Shown: positions 22,601-29,642 of the stretch, piece by piece
How the letters are laid out: the number at the start of each line of letters is the position of its first letter
Numbering within the stretch: the first letter of the stretch is position 1
Origin: Tritrichomonas musculus
Lineage: Eukaryota > Parabasalia > Tritrichomonadida > Tritrichomonadidae
Length of the DNA: 64,000 nucleotides
Assembly: GCA_039105265.1 (NCBI GenBank)
Contig: JAPFFF010000006.1
Coordinates: 3,782,001 to 3,846,000 of the forward strand
Direction: 5' to 3'
Notes under the pieces: generated by a model
Told to the model about the DNA's origin: nothing
Seen by the model: only the letters and a program-made list of their open reading frames with translations
The model's database searches: none
Program-made: the position numbers and the translations under genes

Positions 22601-24088
22601 TATCCACATCCAAAAGATAATGAACAGATCCATGTCTATGGATTCTGTGATCCTTACTTGCCATACTTTTGTGATGAAGAAATTTCAAAAATAAAGCCAA
22701 TATTCTTGATGTTGCATATTCCAGCGAATCAGCAAAATCGGAAAGATATCAAAGAGATTGTTTTCCAAATATTTTCGTTCCTTTCCTATGTGAGCGACAT
22801 TCAAATTGTAATTTTGAATAAGAAATATTACAAAGATCAGATTGATACCATTGAAAGTATTCATAACATATATTCAAAAGAAAACCAAGCAGCTTTCACT
22901 CGGAAAAAATCAAGTCTGATTGAAAAACTAATAAGTGAAAAAGAAGAAGAAGAATTTCAAAATTTTGATGATGATGATAATGAAGAAGAAGTTAATGAAA
23001 TTGTAAAAGAAGAAGAAGAAGAAGAAGAAAATGATAAATTAAATATTCTGAAAAGTTGTTATGCAGATTTGAGTCCAAATGTTTTTCAACGTAAATCGAA
23101 AATCATTGTTCTTGCGAATGATTCATCAGTCAAACAATATGATGAACATTCAGACTACTTAAATCAAAGTTTTCTATTCAAGAAAATTCTGAAACAGATT
23201 GCTAATAATGATATTCTTAAGTTTCAATTAATTGATGTGAACAATGTTTCGACATATCAGCATTTTCTCACCAATCTGCATGAATTCATCATTGAAAGTA
23301 ATACATCGTTTAATGATGTCTTAAAGAATTTCAAATTTATTCAAATGAGTGCAATTACAAATGGATACATTCATATTAAAAGCCAGAATAAATGGGAAGA
23401 AGAATTGAATAAAATGATTAATGAAAGATATTTAATGTACAAAGTAAATCCAAACAACAATTCGGTTTCAATTGTATCACAAATCAGGAAAGAATTATCA
23501 TCAATTACATCCCAATTTGACTCAGAATTCATTCATAAATGCAATTCAATCCTTTTCAATCTTGAATATAAAGATGATCCAAGTCAAGTACCAATTTCAG
23601 AAGAACTTCAAATAAGTTCAAACAAACATTTTGCTGAAATGAATTTGATTAATGATTATGAATTTTTGGATTCCAAAAAAGTTGATCATTTTCAAAAGGC
23701 TCACATTCAATTTTTGAAAGATGAATTTTACAACATCATTTCATATGTTGCCAAATATTTGACACATTCAAAAGAAAGAGATTTTGATTATGTTCATAAC
23801 ATTGAATATTTGGATGGACAAAAAGAAAATGAATTGTTTCATTTCTATTATACAACGAATATTCATATCTTGAATGAGCAAATTGAGAAAGACATGGAGA
23901 AACTTTTCGATACAGTGAAAAAAGTGAAGCTAAGATATGAAGAAAAAGAAAAATTACTCAATGCAGAAAACGATGAATTTATAGAAATGAGAAATTATGT
24001 ATTTAAGCAAAATATGAAATATAAAGAGCAGAAAATGCAATTAGGAATTGGATGTGATATGAGAGATGAAATTCTTCAAGATTTTTAA
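13676..24088 (+). CDS. Giant 3470-aa protein with 11 copies of an unrecognised ~200-aa repeat
   Basis: The N-terminal ~330 residues are Asn/Pro/Ser-rich and low complexity, with four WPEKK-type tandem motifs (14326-14400). Residues about 335-2440 hold 11 copies of an all-helical-looking unit of about 200-220 aa. Each carries signatures such as LLELIITKIIY, INNINDLLTKESF, FxDQYRFLxxxQIH, NPIxxFL, LTIDSFFxDxYHFPLLVSLIF and ALxFLSEKTGG; the sixth copy is shortened. Residues about 2500-3470 are a module shared with the convergent gene at 24790-28920: a helical part (DVLYYQLQFIFNSLD), a linker with DNGILYNKVVYDSRSKN, a mixed alpha/beta part (PLILFLNSF, KPIFLMLHIP, FSFLSYVSDIQIVILNKKYYKDQ, KIIVLANDSS) with an acidic insert, and a helical C-terminus. 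The alpha/beta order is faintly like a large GTPase but no P-loop is present. I cannot assign a function. The uninterrupted frame of more than 10 kb argues strongly for selection. Confidence 0.85.
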   Translation: MDPFKSGNDSVDDSQKEHNQKRLGFPSTGLGTLNQDNSQNKFTKSASNDYNQKVPNNNPSEIRNPFTFDTSWTFTKNHPNFFNDMPSNNNNNKPANKSLPENKNVRFVENSLNENSNNRADKVPNSFLKDSNQKISNNSPFGVKYPFPKDFSVPSANNNIWTKEVPSKEPHIEKPILDNPFDVPHDDDHFEPYANYQQNRFTNPWFNNSSENSKWPEKKSTWPEKKPAWPEKKSTWSEKKPARNDRISSENFQSDLSNFSIEPFEYHFPHEFPENSQQKPPIKLPPFDFKSFEIQAESSDNSPKISYRKGFHSTPSDSFVDFPKELLSCISETLDNQHKMPYVTFKSTDESIIYRNQLIALFQIFKKTGSQIFINHSFKTTEGKRQLLKLITTINLIENNKDIFPDHVFSICKQLFEDHQIIINNIDELLTRRSFLILLNILCDKKMPPNYDFKFDEEVNKEDFDREFTNLLSKYQQNVLNPFIDYAFFEEKYRIFIIIQIQSILKSFYGYQDPIIKFFKFYDNKIFGQCNSFSFQSFLNNDECLFVKLISLVLNKGRPILPSRSNSNSKRKIQIKNKIALHFLNQQRPGIIDINKSFTTFQDQFKLFKLIITKVIYHIDQDEILEKCKQIFNQFHIEINNIDELLTPKSFAVLSSILINHKLPSNTVNGTLSSFISSLSYSQQNYIFVDSIIFFSDQYKFLVLTQIHVLLQLYKKYEINSIMKFLGFYKPRYFEDCLYLSSKTFFDDGFHFPLLVSLICNKGKSILPPNSSIENVDDINKNNEIALRFLAEKSEGKININQSLKTIEDKNKVLELIITEVLLNVDNPEEIYIKCKNLFETYGVTINNVDDLLTDNSFAQLINILTFKTALDYHVDSIDKYIKTYNKFKIPVLFINTDSFKDKNRFLLFTQIYLILKFFEKDYTNPVLYCISQYLCKLRHNVLLTECVYLSSESFFSDQSHFPFLISCLHLNDIKDMNFPEKYNNRQALDILIKSRPDIFDKNIAFKTIEDKNKILELIITKIMYDFDPDLTIEICKDILKTYDISINNDNDIFTKKSFLSFFYIIANKKNPTEEDIDINKFDELIDLWKPRIQSEKDFIVFIKSCYFEDQYKYLILTQYHILLDLNSFYYINPIIAYLKSHSDTFAKYDSFSLESLLKNNDFFASLKSYVLKFIQENDLKTQCDFSKDDKRQLLEFIITKIFNSIDHNKIFNTCKELFNPIEINNINKLYTKESFLLLLDILVNKKFSIEKIKSNFEFDSIINKFKSNSKLPLFINSSFFQEPYQFLILVQIKKILDQYGLFDFDQEGIFLKCKEIFEAYNISLENINELFTIKTFLSLLFVLKYQKAPTDNDIDPTNFDKLAYEKDKLTYWNSKSTTNWTNKLTYGKEKNLNCYIDSTYFDYQRTHFILSQIKYILEHYKKTHVNPIIRFIHYFNNKCFEDCLTLTIDSFFNDQHHFPLFISLIFYNEEHCNENNKTALRTLSEKTGGLISSNYSLESTTDKNKLLELIITKVIHKVNQEQIFNKSKEILGEFNYSINSINDLLTKESILILFNVLCFKKAEIPDLKNQIDNFDNSIDNFSKAFKFPLFIKSDAFKDQYRFLLIVQIHIIFRLYGKIFGNPIITFLEFQYKHLEEFKTNYELTIDSFFNDQYHFPLLVSKCLCKKLPTNSNEKDKNKMALNFLSKSIPGVFDANQSLKTKHDKIKILESIITKIIYIIDQNKFEACKEIFEQNNIQIDNIDDLLTEKSLKPFIDDCKKLERTFYSNHLILNHIQPRGYFVNPTFFKDKYRFLLKIQIDIFLPVKSNPIFTLFNDYFPKAISIFPTINTFFDDQFSFPTLISYIFNNGESILLSDSNAKTANQKCKNNKSALHFLSRKSKGIVDIHQPIKTTEDRLEILKIIITKILYKINPDEIFVKCKKLFESYNLPIEDGHVSNLNVIINNINDLLTIKSFIALLSIFTNKRLPYKYEYDEFDEMKEAFQSKHSRMKIYIESYNFTDEYKFLVLVQIHLLLKHFGLLDINPIMIFFKFHFKESFCDYLDLTIDSFFDDEYHFPLLISLIFNEGKSILPYKYIATNDTKDFGGNNIIALHLLSEKTGGLINSDKLLQTTEDKRKLLEFIITKIIYNINPKEILDKCREISNDKMFKNINELFIKESFLKLMCLLNKKYEQDISSDDFDEVLKNMDLFITSSCFEDPRYKFLVFVQIHVLLKDYGLLYANPIMKFLNYHYTNKFDHYLDLTIDSFFDDGYHFPFLVSMIFNNGKPIIPYKNCMCKDNQMALKIIIEKTEGYIDIDQSIEKTDDRIKLLEIIILKIIYNINPIKILNSCNDILYQGKKKITQMNDLLTKKSFLLLLYSLHNKPWPPNDKINSIDCEKKIYSFKTERIWDYHKQNMIDFDAEMKLFIEKDKDLPIFIDRSFFQEQYKFLVLTQIHLLLSYLSNKQQSALNPSELSNNKQNLNNQKSSDEKSNIESLYSNNSGGMKPTLHSKSYDQIHIQNNSNDKKLEYIKSVPEIKLEPLDDNDERKQFIEYQMKSNEALLKTINCLCSNLNLHFENFYQTVKKDSIPKFVMFMLNIKEIKRVSLETNNNDYKEKLTLTELNNIDAVIKFLKTKDLMFNTLRFNFRNDEFIESSAILFYTNFLNIFFLRQTKDELFNRCFSILHDKIKSNEFDQIKVLTKWNTYLLLAYYVNYGNIHLKKSELNQNENELFQKMNIPQLFDEQFLIQCSSLNKIPDVLYYQLQFIFNSLDMKDSKYGVFNMLPNLKHKTMKKKKIFYKSASSNLFDINENVLPSKFNERTRIYSLPIDDRNIKENVNQDNIESPDQFWNHLDSDYVFDNGILYNKVVYDSRSKNSENEWINEMKNIQNKEDNMSSGKLIVKIRTDENKTEKDKKKDKKENKKISEQFSINIHEEKTYKIFTYDEVEMKWIFNENSFINFCQSNLIVTEDVKTPLILFLNSFEENLFSITSKLITYPHPKDNEQIHVYGFCDPYLPYFCDEEISKIKPIFLMLHIPANQQNRKDIKEIVFQIFSFLSYVSDIQIVILNKKYYKDQIDTIESIHNIYSKENQAAFTRKKSSLIEKLISEKEEEEFQNFDDDDNEEEVNEIVKEEEEEEENDKLNILKSCYADLSPNVFQRKSKIIVLANDSSVKQYDEHSDYLNQSFLFKKILKQIANNDILKFQLIDVNNVSTYQHFLTNLHEFIIESNTSFNDVLKNFKFIQMSAITNGYIHIKSQNKWEEELNKMINERYLMYKVNPNNNSVSIVSQIRKELSSITSQFDSEFIHKCNSILFNLEYKDDPSQVPISEELQISSNKHFAEMNLINDYEFLDSKKVDHFQKAHIQFLKDEFYNIISYVAKYLTHSKERDFDYVHNIEYLDGQKENELFHFYYTTNIHILNEQIEKDMEKLFDTVKKVKLRYEEKEKLLNAENDEFIEMRNYVFKQNMKYKEQKMQLGIGCDMRDEILQDF

Positions 24089-24370
24089 AAAACATTTATT
24101 TTATTTTATCTTTTATTTTTTTTTTCTCTAAGAATTCTTGAACACATGCATTTAATAATTTTATTATAAAAATAAATTGTGATTTACATCATTTTTCTTA
24201 AAGGGATCATTTAACTATTCATTAGTAAATATGAAATGAATTTCGAAATTTTAATTACATGACATAAACAAAACTTTTAAAAAGCTCTTTAATTTTAAAC
24301 ATTTGAGATATTAATTTATCTTTTTTTATACGTTGATCAATATTCTTGCACAGTTTAAAAATTTGAATGA
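24089..24370. other. Short spacer after the giant gene
   Basis: AT-rich 3' flank of the giant gene with T-rich tracts. No coding sequence is seen until the kinase relic that follows. Confidence 0.4.
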
Positions 24371-24593
24371 ATGATAGAAGAATGCTGGTCCGATGATCCA
24401 AAAGATTGTCAATCCTTCGATGAGATATTTGACAAAAATGCCACAAAAAAGAGATTATTTTCTCAATGGCCTCGATGAAGACAAAATCAATACTTTAGTT
24501 GATAAAAAAGCTGAAGAAACGAATTCTACATATTCAAATGTATTTTTAAAGAATTACAAATATGACACTTTCAAAATCAAACCCTTTCAATAG
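24371..24593 (+). pseudogene. Relic of a TKL kinase C-lobe, frameshifted
   Basis: The frame from the ATG at 24371 reads MIEECWSDDPKDCQSFDEIF, a clear kinase subdomain XI (compare ECWSQDPKDRPTFDEI in intact trichomonad kinases). After about 26 codons the match passes to another frame (KRDYFLNGLDEDKINTLVDK), the usual segment just after TKL kinase domains in these organisms. So a frameshift separates two parts of one former gene end. No upstream kinase sequence remains. It lies between two convergent intact genes. Confidence 0.6.
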
Positions 24594-24789
24594 ACAAGAA
24601 TCTCAATTTATAACCATCTTTTTCTCAATATATAACATTGTTGATTTGTACCTTAACTACGAGACAATTTGGATCAAAAGTGAAAGTACGAAATCTACAT
24701 AGAATTAAAAAAACAATTAGATAAAAACTTAAGAGAAATAAATTTTTATTAATTTTTTTTTTAACTTTGTAAGAATGAAGCTTTTCTGT

Positions 24790-27700
24790 TCAAAAATCTT
24801 GTTCAATTTCAGTTTTTAGATCTTTACTGACAAGGACTGAAACTTTTATTTCTCTAACACTTTCTGATTCCCTCATAACGTAATTCGTCCCTTTTCTCTT
24901 CTCATCATCAATTTTACTTTTTTTATTATCTTCGGCTTTATCTTTTTCATTTTCAATTTCATATTTATTTTTAATATTTGAAAAGATGGAAATGTCATTT
25001 TCAATTTGTCCTTCCAAAATTTTAATATTGTCACTGTAAATTGTCACAAAAAAGTCCATTGGATAATATTTTTTAATTATTGCAAAATATTCACGTTTTA
25101 AGAATTGGATATGATTATCGAGCAAATTTTTTTTATCTTCATTTGACAGATAATATTCATCATTTATTAATTGAGTCAAACAATCCAGATTTTCTTCTGA
25201 GCTTAATTTTAATTCATCAGCCAATTTATTCTGTTTTTTTCGAGTAATATTACTATAAAAAATTTCATTTATGATATGACTGCATTCATCATTAAATTCA
25301 TTATCACAAAATGGTGCAATTGAAGTTACTTCATTTGAGATTTTTTTGAAAGAAATAAAATAAGTGAATTGCTTTTCATAATAATCTTCAAGGTATGCAT
25401 ATCTTTGATTTATTAAGGTTTTCAATTTATTTTTCCAATTTGTATCATTTCTTACTTCTAGATAGAATATTGTAAATCGGAACATTTCAATAAAAGTCAA
25501 ATTTTTTATGATATCTGTTTTTAATGAATTATCGTTGCTAAAAGAAAACTCAATTAAACAATCATAAAATGCTTTATAAGTGTTTGAATTATTAACATTA
25601 ATGAATATGAATTTGCATAATTCTTGCTTTATTTCTCTTTTTATGTTTTGAATTAGTTTACTTTGATTTACTAGTTGATTTTGATCTTCATTAGATTGAA
25701 CTGCTGCGTCATTGATAAGAAAAATAGTTTTTGATTTCTTAGTATATATTTTTTCACTTAAACTAATTGGTGAATTTTGAAACAAGTCATTTATATTTTG
25801 ATTAAATTCAGGGTCTTCATCAAAACATAAATAATTTTCTTCATTATCTTCTTCTTTTTTATCTTGCTCTTTTTTATCTTCTTCTTTTTTATCTTCTTCT
25901 TTTTTATCTTCTTCTTTTTTATCTTGCTCTTTTTTATCTTCTTCTTTTTTATCTTCTTCTTTTTTATCTTCTTCTGTTTTATCTTCTCCTTTTTCATCAT
26001 CATCACTTTCACTTGATGAATTTTGAGGAGAAAAAAGATGAAGTTCACGTTTTTTTGAACTAAATGAATTATTTTGAGTTTTAACATCAGTTTTTTCCTC
26101 AATTTTAGTAGTTTTGTTATAAAATGAACTTTTCATTTTAATGAGTGTTTTTACAAAATCAACTTGATCTTTGAAGTGATTTTCATTTAAAATTACAATT
26201 TCAATGTCACATATAAACGATAAAAAAGAATAAATTTTGGAAGCAATTAACATTATGTCAGATTGATTTAATGGAGTCATCTTTTTTTTAGGAACATGCA
26301 GATTTAGGAAAATTGGTTTAATTACTTCATTATCTTTAAATAAAAGGTAACCACATAACGCGTAAACATAAATTTGATCATCATATTCATTAAAAATATT
26401 TGGATATGAATTTTCAGTGAAGTTTGAACAAAGAGAAACAGAATCGTTTTCATCTGAGTCTAAAATCAAAATTAAAGGTGCCTTTGCATTAAATTCTTTT
26501 ATTTCATTATTGCTGGTCAATCCAATTAATGAATTACTATCAAAGACCCATTTGTTCTGACTTTCATCATAATAAAATATTTTATATAAAATATTTTTTG
26601 CAGCAACTTGAATTTCTTTGATATTAATGTCATCTTTTGATTTCAATTTAAGATTCAATTGAATATTTTCTTTTTCTTTAAGCCATTCATTTTTTGATTC
26701 ATTTGATCTAGATTTATATGAAAGATATTCAAATACTATTCCGTTATCAAATGAATTTTTGTTTTTGGTATCATTCCAAAATAATTTTGCTTTCTTGTAC
26801 ACTCGATTCCAGAGTTTAACTGTTTGAGTAAGATTTAATTCTTGTTCATACATTCTTTCATTGAATGTTTTAGGATTTATTGATTTACTTCTTTTGTGAC
26901 CAACTTCATCGGCATCTCTAGTAACATTGGCATAATCTTTTTGACTAAATTCTTTAACATTTTTCAAATGTTTTATCAATAAAAATCGATTTGCTTGTAT
27001 TAATGGAGCTGCAACACTTGCAATTTTTGTTAATTTTCTAAGCTTTTTTGCCATTCTCAACATTGATTCAACTATGATACAAAATCCAACTTCATCTATC
27101 TTATTGAAAATAAATTGAAGTTGATAATAACAAATATCAGGTATAATTGAACATTTTGAGCATAAACTTAAATATGAAGAATCAATAAATTTCGGGATAC
27201 TTAATTTTTTAAAATCTTCATCTTTACCAAATCTTTTAGGTCTACCATGGACCTTTTTTCCCGATGCAAAATAGGCCAAATCAGCATAAGAGTCGATGTT
27301 TGTTAATATTTTATTTTCATCTAGCATTTCTTGCTTTGAAGTTGTATACAAAATAGTTGTTACTCTATCAAATATAGCTTTTTTTGTTCCTTTGAGAAAA
27401 TATGCATTAAAAAAACTAGTGTAAAATGAAATTATTGATGTTTTGACATATTTTGGTATTTCGAAATTAAAAAGCAAAAAACGGAATCTTTTATCATTTT
27501 TCTTAAAAAAATTAATAATTGATTCATTTGATTTAATAGAAGGTGGCAATTTTGATATTGTTGTCGAAAGTTCTTCAAAGGAAATCGGATTTGAAGATAA
27601 AAAATTTTGGATAAAATCGAAAAGATAATTGTTTTCAATGGTCTGGTTAAGGTTTTTAAATTCATGATTTGGACTAAATAAATTAATTATTTCAAGAAGT

Positions 27701-28920
27701 TTTTGATTTGATAATTCTTCAAGATAAATGCGATCTTCAATTGGCAGTTTCTTTTGCTTTTTGTCTATATGAGGCATTCTTTTGTCTGCATCACGCCTTT
27801 CTTGTGATTTTTTTGAGTCTGAAATTGAAATATCGGGGCCTTCATTGTCCTTTGGTTGAAGTCCTTCAGCCATAGTTGGCTTAACTTCACTTGGTGTAAC
27901 TGGCTTTGTTGGCACTTGTATTTTTAGTGGCATGACTGGTTTTGTTGGCTCTGGAATATTTACTGGTGTAATTGGTTTTGTTGGCTCTGGTATTTTTACT
28001 GGTGTAATTGGTTTTGTTGGCTCTGGTATTTTAACTGGCATGACTGGTTTTGTTGGCTCTGGTATTTTAACTGGTGTAATTGGTTTTGTTGGCTCTGGTA
28101 TTTTAACTGGCATGACTGGTTTTGTTGGCTCTGGTATTTTTACTGGTGTAATTGGTTTTGTTGGCTCTGGTATTTTAACTGGTGTAATTGGTTTTGTTGG
28201 CTCTGGTATTTTAACTGGTGTAATTGGTTTTGTTGGCTCTGGTATTTTAACTGGCATGACTGGCTTTGTTGGCTCAGCTGGCTTAACAGGCTTAGTTGGT
28301 AATTTTGATATTTTCGCTGAGAAATAATCAAATAGAATGAGAATTTGAATGAAAAAAGTGAATTGGTTTTGGACAGCTAAAGAATCTTCATCGATAACAA
28401 GTGGTGCATTTGCCAAATTGAATGCTTTTCTCATTGATGAATTAAAATCAGTAATTTTTGATTCTATTGGTACTTTTCCATCGGTTAAAACGTGCAATAA
28501 TTCTATAATACTTTCTCCATGGAGCATATCACTTTTTTTATTGTATTTAATACCCAAAGATTGGACAATTATATTGCATTTATCAATTATCTCTTGTGCG
28601 TTGATGGAAAAGCATTGTCTCGTAAGTATAAGCGATAATAGTGCAGATCTCTCTTGATTTGAGCCATAACTTGGCGAAACTTTTGCAATTAATTGATTAT
28701 TTTTAAATAAATATTGAAGAGCAGTCGTATTATTCATTGTCCTATGTAATGGCCTTACAGGATTTTTATTAATTCCTGGAATTGAGTCAATATTAAATGC
28801 AATGGCTACCAATTTTGGAAATGCAACTCCATTTTCAAAAAAAGCTTCGTAAGTCACATCTTCATTATCAAATCCATTTTTTTTGAAAAGATAAAATACA
28901 ATACGAAGTATAGGATCCAT
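24790..28920 (-). CDS. 1376-aa paralogue of the giant repeat protein
   Basis: It starts with one copy of the ~200-aa unit found 11 times in the gene at 13676-24088 (about 1-220; LSLILTRQCFSINAQEIIDK, DMLHGESIIELLHVL). A Pro/Thr-rich stretch of about ten 12-aa units (KIPEPTKPITPV) follows, then the C-terminal module shared with the giant protein: DICYYQLQFIFNKID, FDNGIVFEYLSYKSRSN, PLILILDSDENDSVS, KPIFLNLHVPKKK, FSFICDIEIVILNENHFKDQ, KTIFLINDAAV. A Lys/Glu/Asp run (KKEED repeats, about 980-1025) interrupts the module at the same place where the giant protein has its acidic insert. It is tail-to-tail with that gene and head-to-head with the SecA-like gene. No catalytic motif is evident and the function is unknown. 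Confidence 0.82.
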   Translation of the reverse strand: MDPILRIVFYLFKKNGFDNEDVTYEAFFENGVAFPKLVAIAFNIDSIPGINKNPVRPLHRTMNNTTALQYLFKNNQLIAKVSPSYGSNQERSALLSLILTRQCFSINAQEIIDKCNIIVQSLGIKYNKKSDMLHGESIIELLHVLTDGKVPIESKITDFNSSMRKAFNLANAPLVIDEDSLAVQNQFTFFIQILILFDYFSAKISKLPTKPVKPAEPTKPVMPVKIPEPTKPITPVKIPEPTKPITPVKIPEPTKPITPVKIPEPTKPVMPVKIPEPTKPITPVKIPEPTKPVMPVKIPEPTKPITPVKIPEPTKPITPVNIPEPTKPVMPLKIQVPTKPVTPSEVKPTMAEGLQPKDNEGPDISISDSKKSQERRDADKRMPHIDKKQKKLPIEDRIYLEELSNQKLLEIINLFSPNHEFKNLNQTIENNYLFDFIQNFLSSNPISFEELSTTISKLPPSIKSNESIINFFKKNDKRFRFLLFNFEIPKYVKTSIISFYTSFFNAYFLKGTKKAIFDRVTTILYTTSKQEMLDENKILTNIDSYADLAYFASGKKVHGRPKRFGKDEDFKKLSIPKFIDSSYLSLCSKCSIIPDICYYQLQFIFNKIDEVGFCIIVESMLRMAKKLRKLTKIASVAAPLIQANRFLLIKHLKNVKEFSQKDYANVTRDADEVGHKRSKSINPKTFNERMYEQELNLTQTVKLWNRVYKKAKLFWNDTKNKNSFDNGIVFEYLSYKSRSNESKNEWLKEKENIQLNLKLKSKDDINIKEIQVAAKNILYKIFYYDESQNKWVFDSNSLIGLTSNNEIKEFNAKAPLILILDSDENDSVSLCSNFTENSYPNIFNEYDDQIYVYALCGYLLFKDNEVIKPIFLNLHVPKKKMTPLNQSDIMLIASKIYSFLSFICDIEIVILNENHFKDQVDFVKTLIKMKSSFYNKTTKIEEKTDVKTQNNSFSSKKRELHLFSPQNSSSESDDDEKGEDKTEEDKKEEDKKEEDKKEQDKKEEDKKEEDKKEEDKKEQDKKEEDNEENYLCFDEDPEFNQNINDLFQNSPISLSEKIYTKKSKTIFLINDAAVQSNEDQNQLVNQSKLIQNIKREIKQELCKFIFINVNNSNTYKAFYDCLIEFSFSNDNSLKTDIIKNLTFIEMFRFTIFYLEVRNDTNWKNKLKTLINQRYAYLEDYYEKQFTYFISFKKISNEVTSIAPFCDNEFNDECSHIINEIFYSNITRKKQNKLADELKLSSEENLDCLTQLINDEYYLSNEDKKNLLDNHIQFLKREYFAIIKKYYPMDFFVTIYSDNIKILEGQIENDISIFSNIKNKYEIENEKDKAEDNKKSKIDDEKRKGTNYVMRESESVREIKVSVLVSKDLKTEIEQDF
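25845..25990 (-). repeat. 15-bp tandem repeat encoding KKEED
   Basis: TTCTTCTTTTTTATC and close variants are repeated about ten times in tandem. On the coding (minus) strand they give DKKEED/DKKEQD pentapeptides. The tract lies inside the 1376-aa protein at an acidic insertion point that its paralogue also has. Confidence 0.85.
27925..28290 (-). repeat. 36-bp minisatellite encoding EPTKP repeats
   Basis: About ten tandem 36-bp units encode KIPEPTKP(I/V)(T/M)PV on the minus strand. Units alternate between two variants (ITP and VMP), as expected from unequal exchange or slippage. The Pro/Thr stretch separates the N-terminal repeat unit from the C-terminal module and is probably an extended linker. 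The opposite strand is also open through the array, giving GFVGSGI repeats, which I treat as a by-product. Confidence 0.85.
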
Positions 28921-29348
28921 TAAATAATATTGAAAATTTTGCGAAAAAAATTAAGATTGAATTTTTATATCAATTATTGAAAAGTTTATTTCAGTTTTTT
29001 TTTATATTGTGAAGTCAAAAAGTTTTTCAATATAAAATATATCTTATAGTTTTTTATTTATTTTGGTATATAATTTTATTTTTATTTAAAATACAGTAAT
29101 ATTTATTACATTTTATAAATAATATTGCTATAATCAAATATCAAATGAAGAAAATGTAAGTTGTTTTATTCTTATATTTCTATTCTCATATAAAATAAAA
29201 GATCAATATACAAATAAAAATTCAATTTTCATATTTTTATCATGATAAAATAAATATTATACTTTTTTATACATTTTAATTATTAATTTAAAAAATCATT
29301 TTCTAATTTTTTTGAAAGATATTAATTTTGTTTTTTTTTAAAAAAAAA
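28921..29348. promoter_or_regulatory. Shared upstream region of two divergent genes
   Basis: This AT-rich region lies between the ATG of the minus-strand repeat-protein gene (28920) and the minisatellite before the SecA-like gene. It must hold the minus-strand promoter and may be bidirectional. No clear TCAYTW initiator was found close to the ATG at 28920. No coding sequence is seen. Confidence 0.4.
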
Positions 29349-29632
29349 TTCTCTCAATCAAGAAAATTAACCCAATACTTTTTCTCTCAATCTGGATAAT
29401 TTCAAAAATACTTTTTCTCTCAATCTGGAAAATTGCCAAAATACTTTTTCTATCAATCTGGAAAATTGAATAAAAACTTTTTCTCTCAATCCGGGAAATT
29501 GCTATCAGATAATTTCTCTCAATCTGGAAAATTGCAAAAATATTTTTTTTTTCTCAATCCGGAAAATTGCTATCATATAATTTCTCTCAATCTGGAAAAT
29601 TGCCAAAATACTTTTTCTATCAATCTGGGAAA
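29349..29632 (+). repeat. About nine ~32-bp tandem units directly before the SecA-like gene
   Basis: Units centred on TTTCTCTCAATCTGGAAAAT are repeated about nine times, ending 10 nt before the ATG at 29643. Spacing varies between about 30 and 36 bp. The frame of the downstream gene happens to stay open through part of the array (from 29433), but only from a non-ATG codon, and gives a meaningless repetitive peptide. I therefore take the array as 5' flanking DNA. Each unit offers a TCTCAAT word that loosely resembles an initiator. Confidence 0.8.
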
Positions 29633-29642
29633 TATTATTTTA

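Noticed and set aside
27932-28327. 131-codon plus-strand frame of GFVGSGI repeats
   Set aside because: It is the antisense of the EPTKP minisatellite, which is open on both strands because of its repeat structure.
29433-29642. 70 extra N-terminal residues for the SecA-like protein
   Set aside because: They begin at a non-ATG codon and are a translation of the upstream minisatellite; the first ATG is at 29643.
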